In this document: one piece after another, positions 1 to 6,146 of the stretch | How the letters are laid out: every line of letters begins with the position of its first letter | Numbering within the stretch: position 1 is the stretch's first letter | Assembly: GCF_024699075.1 (NCBI RefSeq) | Contig: NZ_JAILQF010000465.1 | Span: 1-10,336, forward strand | DNA length: 10,336 nucleotides | Source: Butyrivibrio sp. | GTDB taxonomy: Bacteria > Bacillota_A > Clostridia > Lachnospirales > Lachnospiraceae | Direction of reading: 5' to 3' | Program-made: the position numbers and the translations under genes | Notes under the pieces: model-generated | Seen by the model: only the letters and a program-made list of their open reading frames with translations | What the model was told of the DNA's origin: nothing | Databases searched by the model: none

Positions 1-1060
1 TGCGGTCATCGTTTGATTTATAGCCACAGTATTTACATGCAAACAGATGTATCTTCTTATCACGGTTAGCCTTTTCAATGTATCCACAAGAAGGACAACA
101 CTGACTGGTATAACGAGGGTCAACTTTGATAACTGTAGACTGATTCTGTGTAGCCTTGTAAACAAGTTTCCGTTCAAGGTCATAAAAAGACCATGATGCA
201 GACACATAACGGTCTTTAGTTCTGACATGCTCTGTGGCATTACGAATACCTGTCAAGTCTTCAAGGACAAATAGCGTATGCTGCGGGTTACTATCAACGA
301 GTGCCTTCGATATCTGATGGTTTACATTAGACATCCAACGGTTTTCTCGCTGTCCGATAGCCTTAAGCCTTCGTCTTGCAGATGAGGTCTGGCGCATTTG
401 GAGCTCTTTACGGAGTTTGGAATAGTGAACACGTTTTTGTTTAATGGCTTTTCCGTTTACAAACACAGACTTGTGCTTGCTGTCATAGGTGGCTATGACA
501 AAGTTAATGCCTCTGTCAATACCTACAACATTGCAAATATCGGAAATATTGGTCTCTTCGATATCATAAGTAACAGGGATATACAAAAAATATTTGTCAT
601 ACTTATTTATGAGCTTTGCTGTGCCAAATCTATAGATTGTATGGTCAAAGTATTTAGACATGCCTTTAGTGAAATAGGATAGTTTAATACGACCATTTAG
701 TGTATTAACTGAAAAGCAGTTTTGAGTGATGGAATAATCCCTATTCCAAACAAGGTCATATTGAGGTTTTTTGAAAGAAGGCTGAATCCACTTTTGTTGA
801 TCTTTAAGAATAGCCTTGTATTTTGCGATAACAGTCTTAAATACAGACTGTGCCATCTGAGATTTTAGTCCAAACTTTTCTCTGAGTTTAGAGTATAAAG
901 CCTTATTAAGTGAAAACTGCTTTAGGTCGTGAGTACGAAACACATAGTCAGATACATAATTACAGGCATCAGAATAAACAGACATAGTTTCGTCAAGTAG
1001 AATCTTGCTGTCTGTATTAACAGATATCTGTATTTTAGCTGTAACTGTCATTTGTTCCAT
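1..1060 (-). CDS. tnpB: TnpB, IS200/IS605 RNA-guided DNA endonuclease (3' end outside window)
   Basis: About 353 residues are visible from the ATG at 1060, without a stop or frameshift; the C-terminus is cut off. TnpB proteins are RuvC-like nucleases guided by an RNA from the transposon end; they cut the donor site left after excision and so help keep the element. RuvC-I is GIDRGIN with Asp182, RuvC-II is LFVLEDL with Glu267, and the RuvC-III Asp352 lies in NDDR at the window edge. Between II and III is a four-Cys zinc ribbon (CPSC at 322-325, CKYC at 342-345) after the family motif DPRYTSQ. The ATG at 1060 is chosen because GAGG lies 7 nt upstream; an in-frame ATG at 1051 is the alternative. 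A TTGACT/TATCAT promoter drives it. All three catalytic acids are present, so the nuclease is probably active. Confidence 0.93.
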   Translation of the reverse strand, partial: MEQMTVTAKIQISVNTDSKILLDETMSVYSDACNYVSDYVFRTHDLKQFSLNKALYSKLREKFGLKSQMAQSVFKTVIAKYKAILKDQQKWIQPSFKKPQYDLVWNRDYSITQNCFSVNTLNGRIKLSYFTKGMSKYFDHTIYRFGTAKLINKYDKYFLYIPVTYDIEETNISDICNVVGIDRGINFVIATYDSKHKSVFVNGKAIKQKRVHYSKLRKELQMRQTSSARRRLKAIGQRENRWMSNVNHQISKALVDSNPQHTLFVLEDLTGIRNATEHVRTKDRYVSASWSFYDLERKLVYKATQNQSTVIKVDPRYTSQCCPSCGYIEKANRDKKIHLFACKYCGYKSNDDR

Positions 1061-1071
1061 AATGTACCTCG

Positions 1072-1099
1072 TTGTTATTTCACTAAAACATGATATAAT
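1072..1099 (+). promoter_or_regulatory. Promoter for the small gene and tnpA
   Basis: A -35 box TTGTTA (1072-1077) and a perfect -10 box TATAAT (1094-1099) are spaced by 16 bp. The start of transcription would be near 1106, giving a leader of about 35 nt before the GTG at 1141. It lies on the same 47 bp as the opposing tnpB promoter. Confidence 0.6.
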
Positions 1100-1113
1100 A
1101 ATTATTAGTGAAA
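1078..1113. repeat. 9-bp inverted repeat spanning both -10 boxes
   Basis: TTTCACTAA (1078-1086) and TTAGTGAAA (1105-1113) are perfect inverted copies separated by 18 bp. The two arms flank the shared -10 region, so this looks like an operator for a dimeric regulator, or a cruciform-forming site. The regulator is not known; TnpA or the 54-residue product are possible candidates by position only. Confidence 0.6.
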
Positions 1114-1118
1114 GTCAA
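1090..1118 (-). promoter_or_regulatory. Promoter for tnpB
   Basis: Read leftward, TTGACT (1118-1113) and TATCAT (1095-1090) are spaced by 17 bp, each one mismatch from consensus. Transcription would start near 1083, about 23 nt before the tnpB ATG. Its -10 box overlaps the -10 box of the rightward promoter, so the two probably cannot be occupied at once. Confidence 0.68.
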
Positions 1119-1140
1119 TTATTTATAGAGGAATTTTATC

Positions 1141-1305
1141 GTGGAAAAATGGTTGAGAGATGCTAAAAAGCAAGCACAAAGCGAAGCGGAATGTTTCGTT
1201 CAAGATATGCAATACATAGCAGAACAAAATAATATTGAACCTGAGTGGTTCATTGAGGAAGTTGTTAAAAACATTCATAAGATTATGGACACATACAACA
1301 AATAA
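1141..1305 (+). CDS. Small 54-residue protein encoded upstream of tnpA, function unknown
   Basis: A GTG-initiated frame of 54 codons begins VEKWLRDAKKQAQ and ends IMDTYNK, with TAA at 1303-1305. Support for it being real: AGAGGA lies about 8-10 nt before the GTG, a TATAAT promoter is upstream, and its stop is only three bases before the tnpA ATG, so translation of the two is probably coupled. The product looks helical and soluble, with many acidic and amide residues, one Cys, and no membrane segment or signal peptide. I do not recognise a family. It could be an accessory factor for transposition or a regulator of the divergent promoters, or simply a leader peptide that feeds ribosomes to tnpA. 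Confidence 0.65.
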   Translation: MEKWLRDAKKQAQSEAECFVQDMQYIAEQNNIEPEWFIEEVVKNIHKIMDTYNK

Positions 1306-1308
1306 CCC

Positions 1309-1713
1309 ATGAGTAACAGATATAATCGTCACAACAGGCGTAAGTATAGTCTTAAAGTACATATAGTTCTCGTTACTAAATACCGCAAACAAATACTTAA
1401 AGGCTCTATTGCTGACGATGTAAAGCAAATGATATACGATATCTGCAATTCTAAAGGTTATGGCATTATTGCAATGGAAACCGATAAAGACCATATACAT
1501 TTTCTGATAAGCTACGACACTACGAATAGAGTGTGCGATATAGTTAAACTGATTAAACAGCAGACCACATATTATCTGTGGCAAAGATATCCAAACTTCT
1601 TATCCAAGTGTTATTGGAAACATAAGATATTTTGGTCTGACGGCTACTTTGCTTGTAGTATAGGCGAAGAATCTTCGGCAACTATACAAAAGTACATCGA
1701 AAGTCAAGGTTAA
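1309..1713 (+). CDS. tnpA: TnpA, IS200/IS605 Y1 HUH single-strand transposase
   Basis: The 134-residue product has the full length of the Y1_Tnp (transposase IS200-like) family. It binds hairpins at the ends of the element and cuts and rejoins the top strand by a transient 5'-phosphotyrosine link. Visible landmarks are the N-terminal KYSLKVHIVLVTKYRK strand, the metal-binding HUH motif DHIHFLI with His62 and His64, and the C-terminal helix ATIQKYIESQ with catalytic Tyr129 and the metal-ligand Gln133. These match the spacing known for IS608 TnpA. The ATG follows the stop of the 54-codon gene by three bases and has no strong separate ribosome site, which suggests translational coupling. The protein ends four residues after the Tyr helix Gln/Ser region, within the usual size range, and nothing appears missing. 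Confidence 0.95.
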   Translation: MSNRYNRHNRRKYSLKVHIVLVTKYRKQILKGSIADDVKQMIYDICNSKGYGIIAMETDKDHIHFLISYDTTNRVCDIVKLIKQQTTYYLWQRYPNFLSKCYWKHKIFWSDGYFACSIGEESSATIQKYIESQG

Positions 1714-1737
1714 TGGCTGCGAATTTATAAGGCTCCT

Positions 1738-1760
1738 CCCACCGCCTGAAAGGCAGTGGG
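1738..1760. repeat. Subterminal hairpin of the IS605-like element (tnpA end)
   Basis: CCCACCGCC (1738-1746) and GGCAGTGGG (1752-1760) form a 9-bp stem with one mismatch and a TGAAA loop. On the lower strand the mismatch becomes a G-T pair. Imperfect hairpins of this kind near the end are what Y1 transposases recognise. The sequence that follows, TTTCCGCCTAC, probably belongs to the element as well. There is no T-run after the stem, so it is a poor terminator for tnpA transcripts. Confidence 0.75.
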
Positions 1761-1792
1761 TTTCCGCCTACGACAACGAAAGGATTTTATTT

Positions 1793-2650
1793 ATGAAAAG
1801 TCTTTTAGAAATAGGAAGAACCTTCCGCGAACTTAGAATAAATAATCACATAAGCCTTAAACAGGCCTCAGATGAAAACGTGTCCATGTCACAACTGTCT
1901 CGTTTTGAAAGAGGGCAAGCAGATCTTTCTATATCAAAATTTATAACAGCATTAAAAAATATACAGACAGAACCCGGCGAATTCTTCAGCTCATTAAATA
2001 GCCATCAAAAGTCAGAAACAATCGAATTCATGTCCAAATTATCAAAGCTTGAATATGAAAGAGATATAGAAGGATTCAGAAGTTTATATAAAGAACAAAA
2101 AGAGAAATATAGCAACAATCCATCTATATACCAATACCATTTGAATATGATCCTGGCACAGAGTTTTATCTGTAAATGTGACAGAAGCATTCCTTTTCCA
2201 AAGGAATATGAACGTGAGATTGCAGACTACCTCTTCGTAACAGATGAATGGAATATCTATGAACTGATACTGATCGGCAATATCTACATGTTCATAGACA
2301 TCCCCCTTCTACATAAGATGGGCACAGAAGTTTTAAACAAAGTCACAAAAACAGGCGCCAATAAAAACCTCGCAACTATAGTACTATTAAACATCTTCGA
2401 AACCTGTGTATATAGAAACAACAAAGACGCCGCCACCTACTATAAAGACAACATACCAGCTCTAATCTCCGATGAAACCAAACTATATGAGCGAAACCTC
2501 TACCACTTCTTACTAGGCATGTATACATACAAATGGGAAGATAAAACCAGAGGCAAAGAAATCATGGAAGAAGCAATCAAAATCTACGACTACCTAGGCT
2601 GCATAAATCTAGCAAAAAACTACCGCCAAGACATGACTGATTATATATAA
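1793..2650 (+). CDS. Rgg/GadR/MutR-type XRE transcriptional regulator
   Basis: The 285-residue protein has an N-terminal XRE helix-turn-helix at about residues 8-62 (SLKQASDENVSMSQLSRFERG is at 21-41, given here as the family core) followed by about 220 residues of helical, TPR-like repeats. That architecture and length match Rgg-family regulators, which in streptococci bind short secreted peptides and switch target genes. The recognition-helix motif S-x-S-Q-L-S-x-F-E-R-G is canonical for Rgg. The start has GAAAGGA 8 nt upstream. The IS605-like element ends about 15-30 bp before the gene and no promoter is visible in the gap, so expression may depend on the transposon or on sequence that has been displaced. 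No candidate peptide gene is beside it in this window. The next gene is convergent. Confidence 0.85.
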   Translation: MKSLLEIGRTFRELRINNHISLKQASDENVSMSQLSRFERGQADLSISKFITALKNIQTEPGEFFSSLNSHQKSETIEFMSKLSKLEYERDIEGFRSLYKEQKEKYSNNPSIYQYHLNMILAQSFICKCDRSIPFPKEYEREIADYLFVTDEWNIYELILIGNIYMFIDIPLLHKMGTEVLNKVTKTGANKNLATIVLLNIFETCVYRNNKDAATYYKDNIPALISDETKLYERNLYHFLLGMYTYKWEDKTRGKEIMEEAIKIYDYLGCINLAKNYRQDMTDYI

Positions 2651-2663
2651 TAACATAGCCAAA

Positions 2664-2686
2664 GGCAGTGGATTATCTCCACTGCC
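2664..2686. terminator. Hairpin between convergent rgg-like and lipoprotein genes
   Basis: GGCAGTGGA (2664-2672), loop TTATC, and TCCACTGCC (2678-2686) form a perfect 9-bp stem. It lies 13 bp after the regulator stop, with ATTTT following on the + strand. On the - strand it overlaps the last codons and stop of the lipoprotein gene and is followed by only TTT. It is a plausible shared terminator, better for the rightward transcript, though both T-runs are short. Confidence 0.55.
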
Positions 2687-4433
2687 CATTTTCGTAGTCA
2701 AGTATCTTGGATGTCTGGCCGGGACTGATGATAGAATCTCCAGCCTCATTGATAACACATTTCATGCCGGGGAATCCGTTAAGATAAACGGTTATGATGT
2801 TGTGTACATGCACTCCCTCTATGTCCGGAACCTCCATTGCACAGTACATAGGAATAGAATTATCTCTATTGTATAGGTATACACCCAGACCTGCCGCATA
2901 GAAAGATGTAACATCATCAGAAACCTTGAAGGATGCATAACCGAATCTTTTCCCATCAGGACTTATCCACTGTCCCTTGTCAGGAACATCATATGGAACC
3001 TCACTTTGATACATGATGCAAGTTCCGCCGTTACCGTTCCACAACGTCTGATATCCGTTAAAGTGCTCCACCATAAGAGCATACATAGTGACGTTGTCGC
3101 CGTTTATGATGATGCCGTTCTCGCAGGTATTACGGTCCCAGCCAACATTGTCACCATGATCAGCTCTCCATACCCAGAGATTATCACCTACTGTATTATC
3201 AAGATTTACAGTGATGCATGCCTTGGTCTTACAAGGTCTGTCTGATGGAATACCGCCCACTCTAAAGTACATATCGCATAGAAGTGACGGCTTGGCACCA
3301 TCTTTTTGGCCAAGATGAACTAGGTTATCAGATTCACTTGTACCTGCATCTACAAGAAGTCCTGCAAGTATCAGATCATCAGCATTATCCGATACTATGC
3401 ATTCGTTTCCATTTGCGGATCTAAGCGTTGCAAGCCCCATTCCAAGAAGGATAGTCCCTGAGTTTTGAATATTAAGAGCCTTATCAAGTTTATATATTCC
3501 AGGAGTGAAAATAATACTTTTGCCCTCAGAAAGAGCCCTATTTATAGTATCTGCATTATCTGTTTTTTCTTTTGCAATATAAAAATCACTAATAGGAAGA
3601 ACCTTGCCCTCATTAGTATCCTGCTGCCAGCCATAAGAGGCGCTGTCGTTCTTCCAATCAGGCACATAGACTCCAAATCCGTCCTTGTCATCATATACAA
3701 GGAATGGCTTTTCTCTAACCACTTTTGTAGTATCTACTACGGTATAAGCAGCTTCAGGCCACGTCTTATCCGGCACTCCAGAAGCCTTGTCACCAGCCAT
3801 TACAATGTTCCAGTTCTGACCTGTCCAGCCTTTATAGCTGTTATTCCTAGACAGCCACTGCTGCTGACTTCCGGAATCCACTATTCCTTCAATACTGGAA
3901 TCTGCAAGAAATCCTCCGCTTGCCCAGCCGTATTCATCATGAAGAGTAAGGTTCCCATCTACCTGAACTCTTCTCATACCAGTTGCCTGAGACACAGCCC
4001 ACACTACATCTGACATGGTCTCAACATTCTCAATGCTTCGCCAGAAATTACAAGTTGCGTTGTGATTAGAAGGGTCATCGGAAAGCCACCTTGCATAAGT
4101 ATTGATAGCAGATATCTTAGTATCTGTAGGAAGCACTCCAAGTCCCGCTATCTGAGTATAGAAGCCTGCACTTGTAGATACCTCATAGGATCCGGGCATA
4201 AAATATATGGCATAGCGCGCATCATCAAACTGCGCTGTCTCCTGCTTTTCATATATCTTATCAAGAGTTTCCTGCACTTTATCAATATCATCTTCCGGAG
4301 AAAAAATATAAACGTTATCTCCAAAGATGTCTGTGTGGAAATCTTTAATCTTAACTTTACTTTTTCCGCATCCAACAGCAATCCCAATAAGTGCCACAAG
4401 TCCTATAAATAACAAATATCTCTTTTTTATCAT
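2673..4433 (-). CDS. Surface lipoprotein with predicted tandem beta-helix (GH55/pectate-lyase-like), substrate unknown
   Basis: The 586-residue product starts with a lipoprotein signal peptide (MIKKRY, hydrophobic residues 7-20, lipobox AVGC with Cys22), so it should be anchored outside the membrane. The body has many short strands and Asn/Gly/Asp turns. Two related segments, FMPGSYEV followed by AGLGV (78-100) and FTPGIYKL followed by LGMGLATL (309-337), each look like the first coil of a right-handed beta-helix, suggesting a two-helix fold as in GH55 and pectate-lyase-3 proteins. Highly patterned stretches include HNATCNFWRSIEN (124-136), SGGFLADS (172-179), VVREKPFL (238-245), LWVWRADHGDNVGW (419-432) and YQTLWNGNGG (461-470). 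A polysaccharide-active or binding role at the cell surface is inferred; no catalytic pair can be named. GGGGG lies 9 nt before the ATG. It is probably its own transcription unit. Confidence 0.75.
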   Translation of the reverse strand: MIKKRYLLFIGLVALIGIAVGCGKSKVKIKDFHTDIFGDNVYIFSPEDDIDKVQETLDKIYEKQETAQFDDARYAIYFMPGSYEVSTSAGFYTQIAGLGVLPTDTKISAINTYARWLSDDPSNHNATCNFWRSIENVETMSDVVWAVSQATGMRRVQVDGNLTLHDEYGWASGGFLADSSIEGIVDSGSQQQWLSRNNSYKGWTGQNWNIVMAGDKASGVPDKTWPEAAYTVVDTTKVVREKPFLVYDDKDGFGVYVPDWKNDSASYGWQQDTNEGKVLPISDFYIAKEKTDNADTINRALSEGKSIIFTPGIYKLDKALNIQNSGTILLGMGLATLRSANGNECIVSDNADDLILAGLLVDAGTSESDNLVHLGQKDGAKPSLLCDMYFRVGGIPSDRPCKTKACITVNLDNTVGDNLWVWRADHGDNVGWDRNTCENGIIINGDNVTMYALMVEHFNGYQTLWNGNGGTCIMYQSEVPYDVPDKGQWISPDGKRFGYASFKVSDDVTSFYAAGLGVYLYNRDNSIPMYCAMEVPDIEGVHVHNIITVYLNGFPGMKCVINEAGDSIISPGQTSKILDYENGQWR

Positions 4434-4761
4434 GAGTGCATTCCCCCTACATATACCGCTATACTAAAAGTCTTCCTACTATCGTTACCTACTTTCATGC
4501 AAGTACTCTAACTCCCACGAAGGCTACCATCTTATATGTAGAAAACTTTGGTGTATTAAAAATATAGCTTTACTATTTTTATATAAAGAATATAGAAAAT
4601 GCTTACTCTAAAAAAGGTTTCATTTTATACTATGGTGTCCATTTTTTTAACAGATCAAATGCCCCCATACTAAGAATTTTATATATACTCAAACCTCCTG
4701 CTTAGACGGTGCGGTATCACCCAAGGCTTTGCAGAGACGGACAGTTTATAGATCATTGCCA
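4434..4761. other. 328-bp intergenic region between MFS and lipoprotein genes
   Basis: No coding frame with a ribosome site is visible. Most of it is strongly AT-rich, with runs such as TATATAAAG and A/T tracts, and it must hold the lipoprotein promoter, but no single -35/-10 pair stands out. The exception is a GC-richer patch at 4691-4747, listed separately, close to the MFS stop. Confidence 0.6.
4691..4747 (-). other. Foldable GC-rich patch downstream of the MFS gene
   Basis: Read leftward, three nested pairings are possible: AAACT with GGTTT (outer), CTCTGC with GCAGGAG including one bulge (middle), and GGTG with CACC (inner). It starts 15 nt after the MFS stop and about 260 nt before the lipoprotein start. 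It could be the 3' end structure of the MFS transcript or part of a long leader for the lipoprotein gene. There is no long T-run after it, and I recognise no known riboswitch class. Confidence 0.35.
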
Positions 4762-5991
4762 TTATCCATTTCTTCTTTCGATAGCCTTTAATATGAAAAT
4801 GCTCATAAGCGATAAGATCACTATGCCGCCTCCAACAATTGCAAAGCTTCCCACACTCTTAGCATTTACAAAAGCTGAAAAAGAAAATGATCCTACCGGC
4901 ATGAACAGTACTGCTACTGTAAAAATAATGCTGAACACCCTTCCAAGGAAGTTCTCATCAACAGATACCTGAACATGTGACATAAGGATAATATTGAAAA
5001 CCGTAAGCGCTATACCAAATAGTGCGAAAGGAACAAGGCACAGATACATATTCTGCGTCAAGGCAAGACACGGCTCACAAAGCATTGCTATACCCGTTCC
5101 TGACAAGAACAGTATCATGATATAAACATTATCCTTGAACCTGTCAGCAACTTTAGAGATAACTACAGATCCAAGTATCCCTCCTACAGCTTCCATGGCA
5201 AGAGCTTTACTATAGAAATTATCAAAGACCCCCTTGTACATCACATCCGTATATGGAAGTAGCAGATTGTATCCTGCCAGGAAGAAATTAACAAGAGCTG
5301 ATAGTATCACCAAAAAGAAGATCTGCTTCTTGCTTACAAGATACTTTATTCCTTCGATTATATCTGTAAAAACATTATTACTGCTCTTACCTTTGGACGG
5401 CGCATCCGTAACTCTTATAAGACAGCATTCAAGAAGTGCTGATACCAAAAATGTCATAGCATCAAACAATAGAGCTCCCCTTGTTCCTATCACAGCCACA
5501 AGTCCTACACTTAGTATTGGGCCTGTAATACCTATGATCTCGCTTCCTGCATGAGCTATTGAGTTAAAAAAGCCTATACGATCTTTGTAGATCATCTCCC
5601 TGACAAGCGATTTATATGTTGGTGAATTAAATGCATATACAAGGGCAAGAAGCGCATTGGCAGCTATTATAGCCATAGCCATCCTTCCGGAATCAACCAA
5701 AAAGCTAAGGACAAAGCATATAAGAGCCGCCAGTAAATCTGTTACAACGACAAGCCTTTTTCTATTGCCATTGTCAGCCTTGACACCGCCCACAAGATTG
5801 AATATGATCTGGATTATCGTTTCTGAGCTTTGGTATAAGGCCAGCACTACAGGCTTTCCGGCAAAAAAGCTAACGATACTTATACTATTAGCATAGTCGA
5901 ATACAATATTGCCAAATCTGGAAGTCCAGCTGCCTAGCCATAGAAGAGCTTCATTCTTTTTTATTCCCTTTTTTATTTCCTTTTCATTCAT
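4762..5991 (-). CDS. MFS transporter, 12-TM efflux type (MefA/EntS-like MFS)
   Basis: The chosen start gives 409 residues with about 12 hydrophobic segments in two halves joined by a hydrophilic loop near residues 195-220. The loop after TM2 carries an MFS motif-A variant, GGVKADNGNRKR (68-79), and the second half has VADRFKDN (281-288) at the matching place. FLGRVFSI (348-355) resembles a conserved element of the multidrug and macrolide efflux branch of MFS. Transport is expected to be proton-driven export, but the substrate cannot be told. I start at 5991 (MNEKEIKKG) because GGAGG lies 7 nt upstream and the promoter -10 box lies inside the longer frame that begins at 6054. It is probably monocistronic. 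Confidence 0.88.
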   Translation of the reverse strand: MNEKEIKKGIKKNEALLWLGSWTSRFGNIVFDYANSISIVSFFAGKPVVLALYQSSETIIQIIFNLVGGVKADNGNRKRLVVVTDLLAALICFVLSFLVDSGRMAMAIIAANALLALVYAFNSPTYKSLVREMIYKDRIGFFNSIAHAGSEIIGITGPILSVGLVAVIGTRGALLFDAMTFLVSALLECCLIRVTDAPSKGKSSNNVFTDIIEGIKYLVSKKQIFFLVILSALVNFFLAGYNLLLPYTDVMYKGVFDNFYSKALAMEAVGGILGSVVISKVADRFKDNVYIMILFLSGTGIAMLCEPCLALTQNMYLCLVPFALFGIALTVFNIILMSHVQVSVDENFLGRVFSIIFTVAVLFMPVGSFSFSAFVNAKSVGSFAIVGGGIVILSLMSIFILKAIERRNG

Positions 5992-5998
5992 ACAAAAA

Positions 5999-6003
5999 CC
6001 TCC
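5999..6003 (-). promoter_or_regulatory. Ribosome binding site that sets the MFS start
   Basis: GGAGG is 7 nt upstream of the ATG at 5991. An in-frame ATG at 6054 has no such site and lies upstream of the likely transcription start. Confidence 0.8.
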
Positions 6004-6022
6004 GCCTGCTTGATTTATGCTG

Positions 6023-6031
6023 AGTATAGCA
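6023..6031 (-). promoter_or_regulatory. Extended -10 promoter for the MFS gene
   Basis: Read leftward, TGC followed by TATACT makes an extended -10 element. The matching -35 position is poor. Transcription would begin near 6016, about 25 nt before the chosen ATG. Confidence 0.5.
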
Positions 6032-6056
6032 TTGGCAGATCGGAAGCTTTCCATAT

Positions 6057-6070
6057 TTGCATATATGCAA
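6057..6070. promoter_or_regulatory. Perfect 14-bp palindrome upstream of the MFS promoter
   Basis: TTGCATATATGCAA is fully self-complementary. It lies 28 bp upstream of the -10 box, where activators or regulators often bind. No regulator gene is beside it, so the assignment as an operator is by position and symmetry only. Confidence 0.45.
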
Positions 6071-6089
6071 TTTTTTTATTAATAGAGAA

Positions 6090-6121
6090 AAAAGGTTTCA
6101 AGCCAAAGCCTGAAACCTTTT
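6090..6121 (-). terminator. Rho-independent terminator of the nfeD-stomatin operon
   Basis: AAAAGGTTTCA and TGAAACCTTTT form a perfect 11-bp stem with a 10-nt loop. Read leftward the stem ends in a run of six T. It lies after the tandem repeats downstream of the stomatin gene. The A/T-flanked stem could also work rightward, but no rightward gene approaches it. Confidence 0.85.
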
Positions 6122-6146
6122 AACATATCAATATTATTCTTTATAT

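Larger units (their letters stand above)
1..1775. mobile_element. IS200/IS605-family transposon, IS605-like divergent layout (left part cut by window edge)
   Basis: The element holds leftward tnpB, a rightward small gene and tnpA, and a subterminal hairpin after tnpA. Divergent tnpA and tnpB is the IS605 arrangement. Members of this family move as single-stranded DNA excised and rejoined by TnpA, without target duplication or terminal inverted repeats, so the exact edge cannot be read from the sequence alone. By the IS605 convention the end beside tnpA is the left end and the end beyond the tnpB stop, which would encode the omega (guide) RNA, lies outside this window. I place the visible edge somewhere between the hairpin (ends 1760) and the ribosome binding site of the next gene (from 1778). 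All catalytic residues of both enzymes visible here are intact, so the copy could be autonomous. Confidence 0.85.

Noticed and set aside
398..682. 94-codon open frame on the + strand
   Set aside because: It lies wholly antisense within tnpB, whose catalytic motifs are intact in the other strand; no ribosome site.
1123..1584. 153-codon open frame on the - strand across the small gene and tnpA
   Set aside because: Antisense to the well-supported tnpA HUH gene; Phe/Ile/Cys-rich composition typical of a reversed frame.
4691..4747. Cyclic-di-GMP or other known riboswitch
   Set aside because: A GCAAAGCC stretch first suggested GEMM, but the paired regions and other conserved bases of that class are not present.
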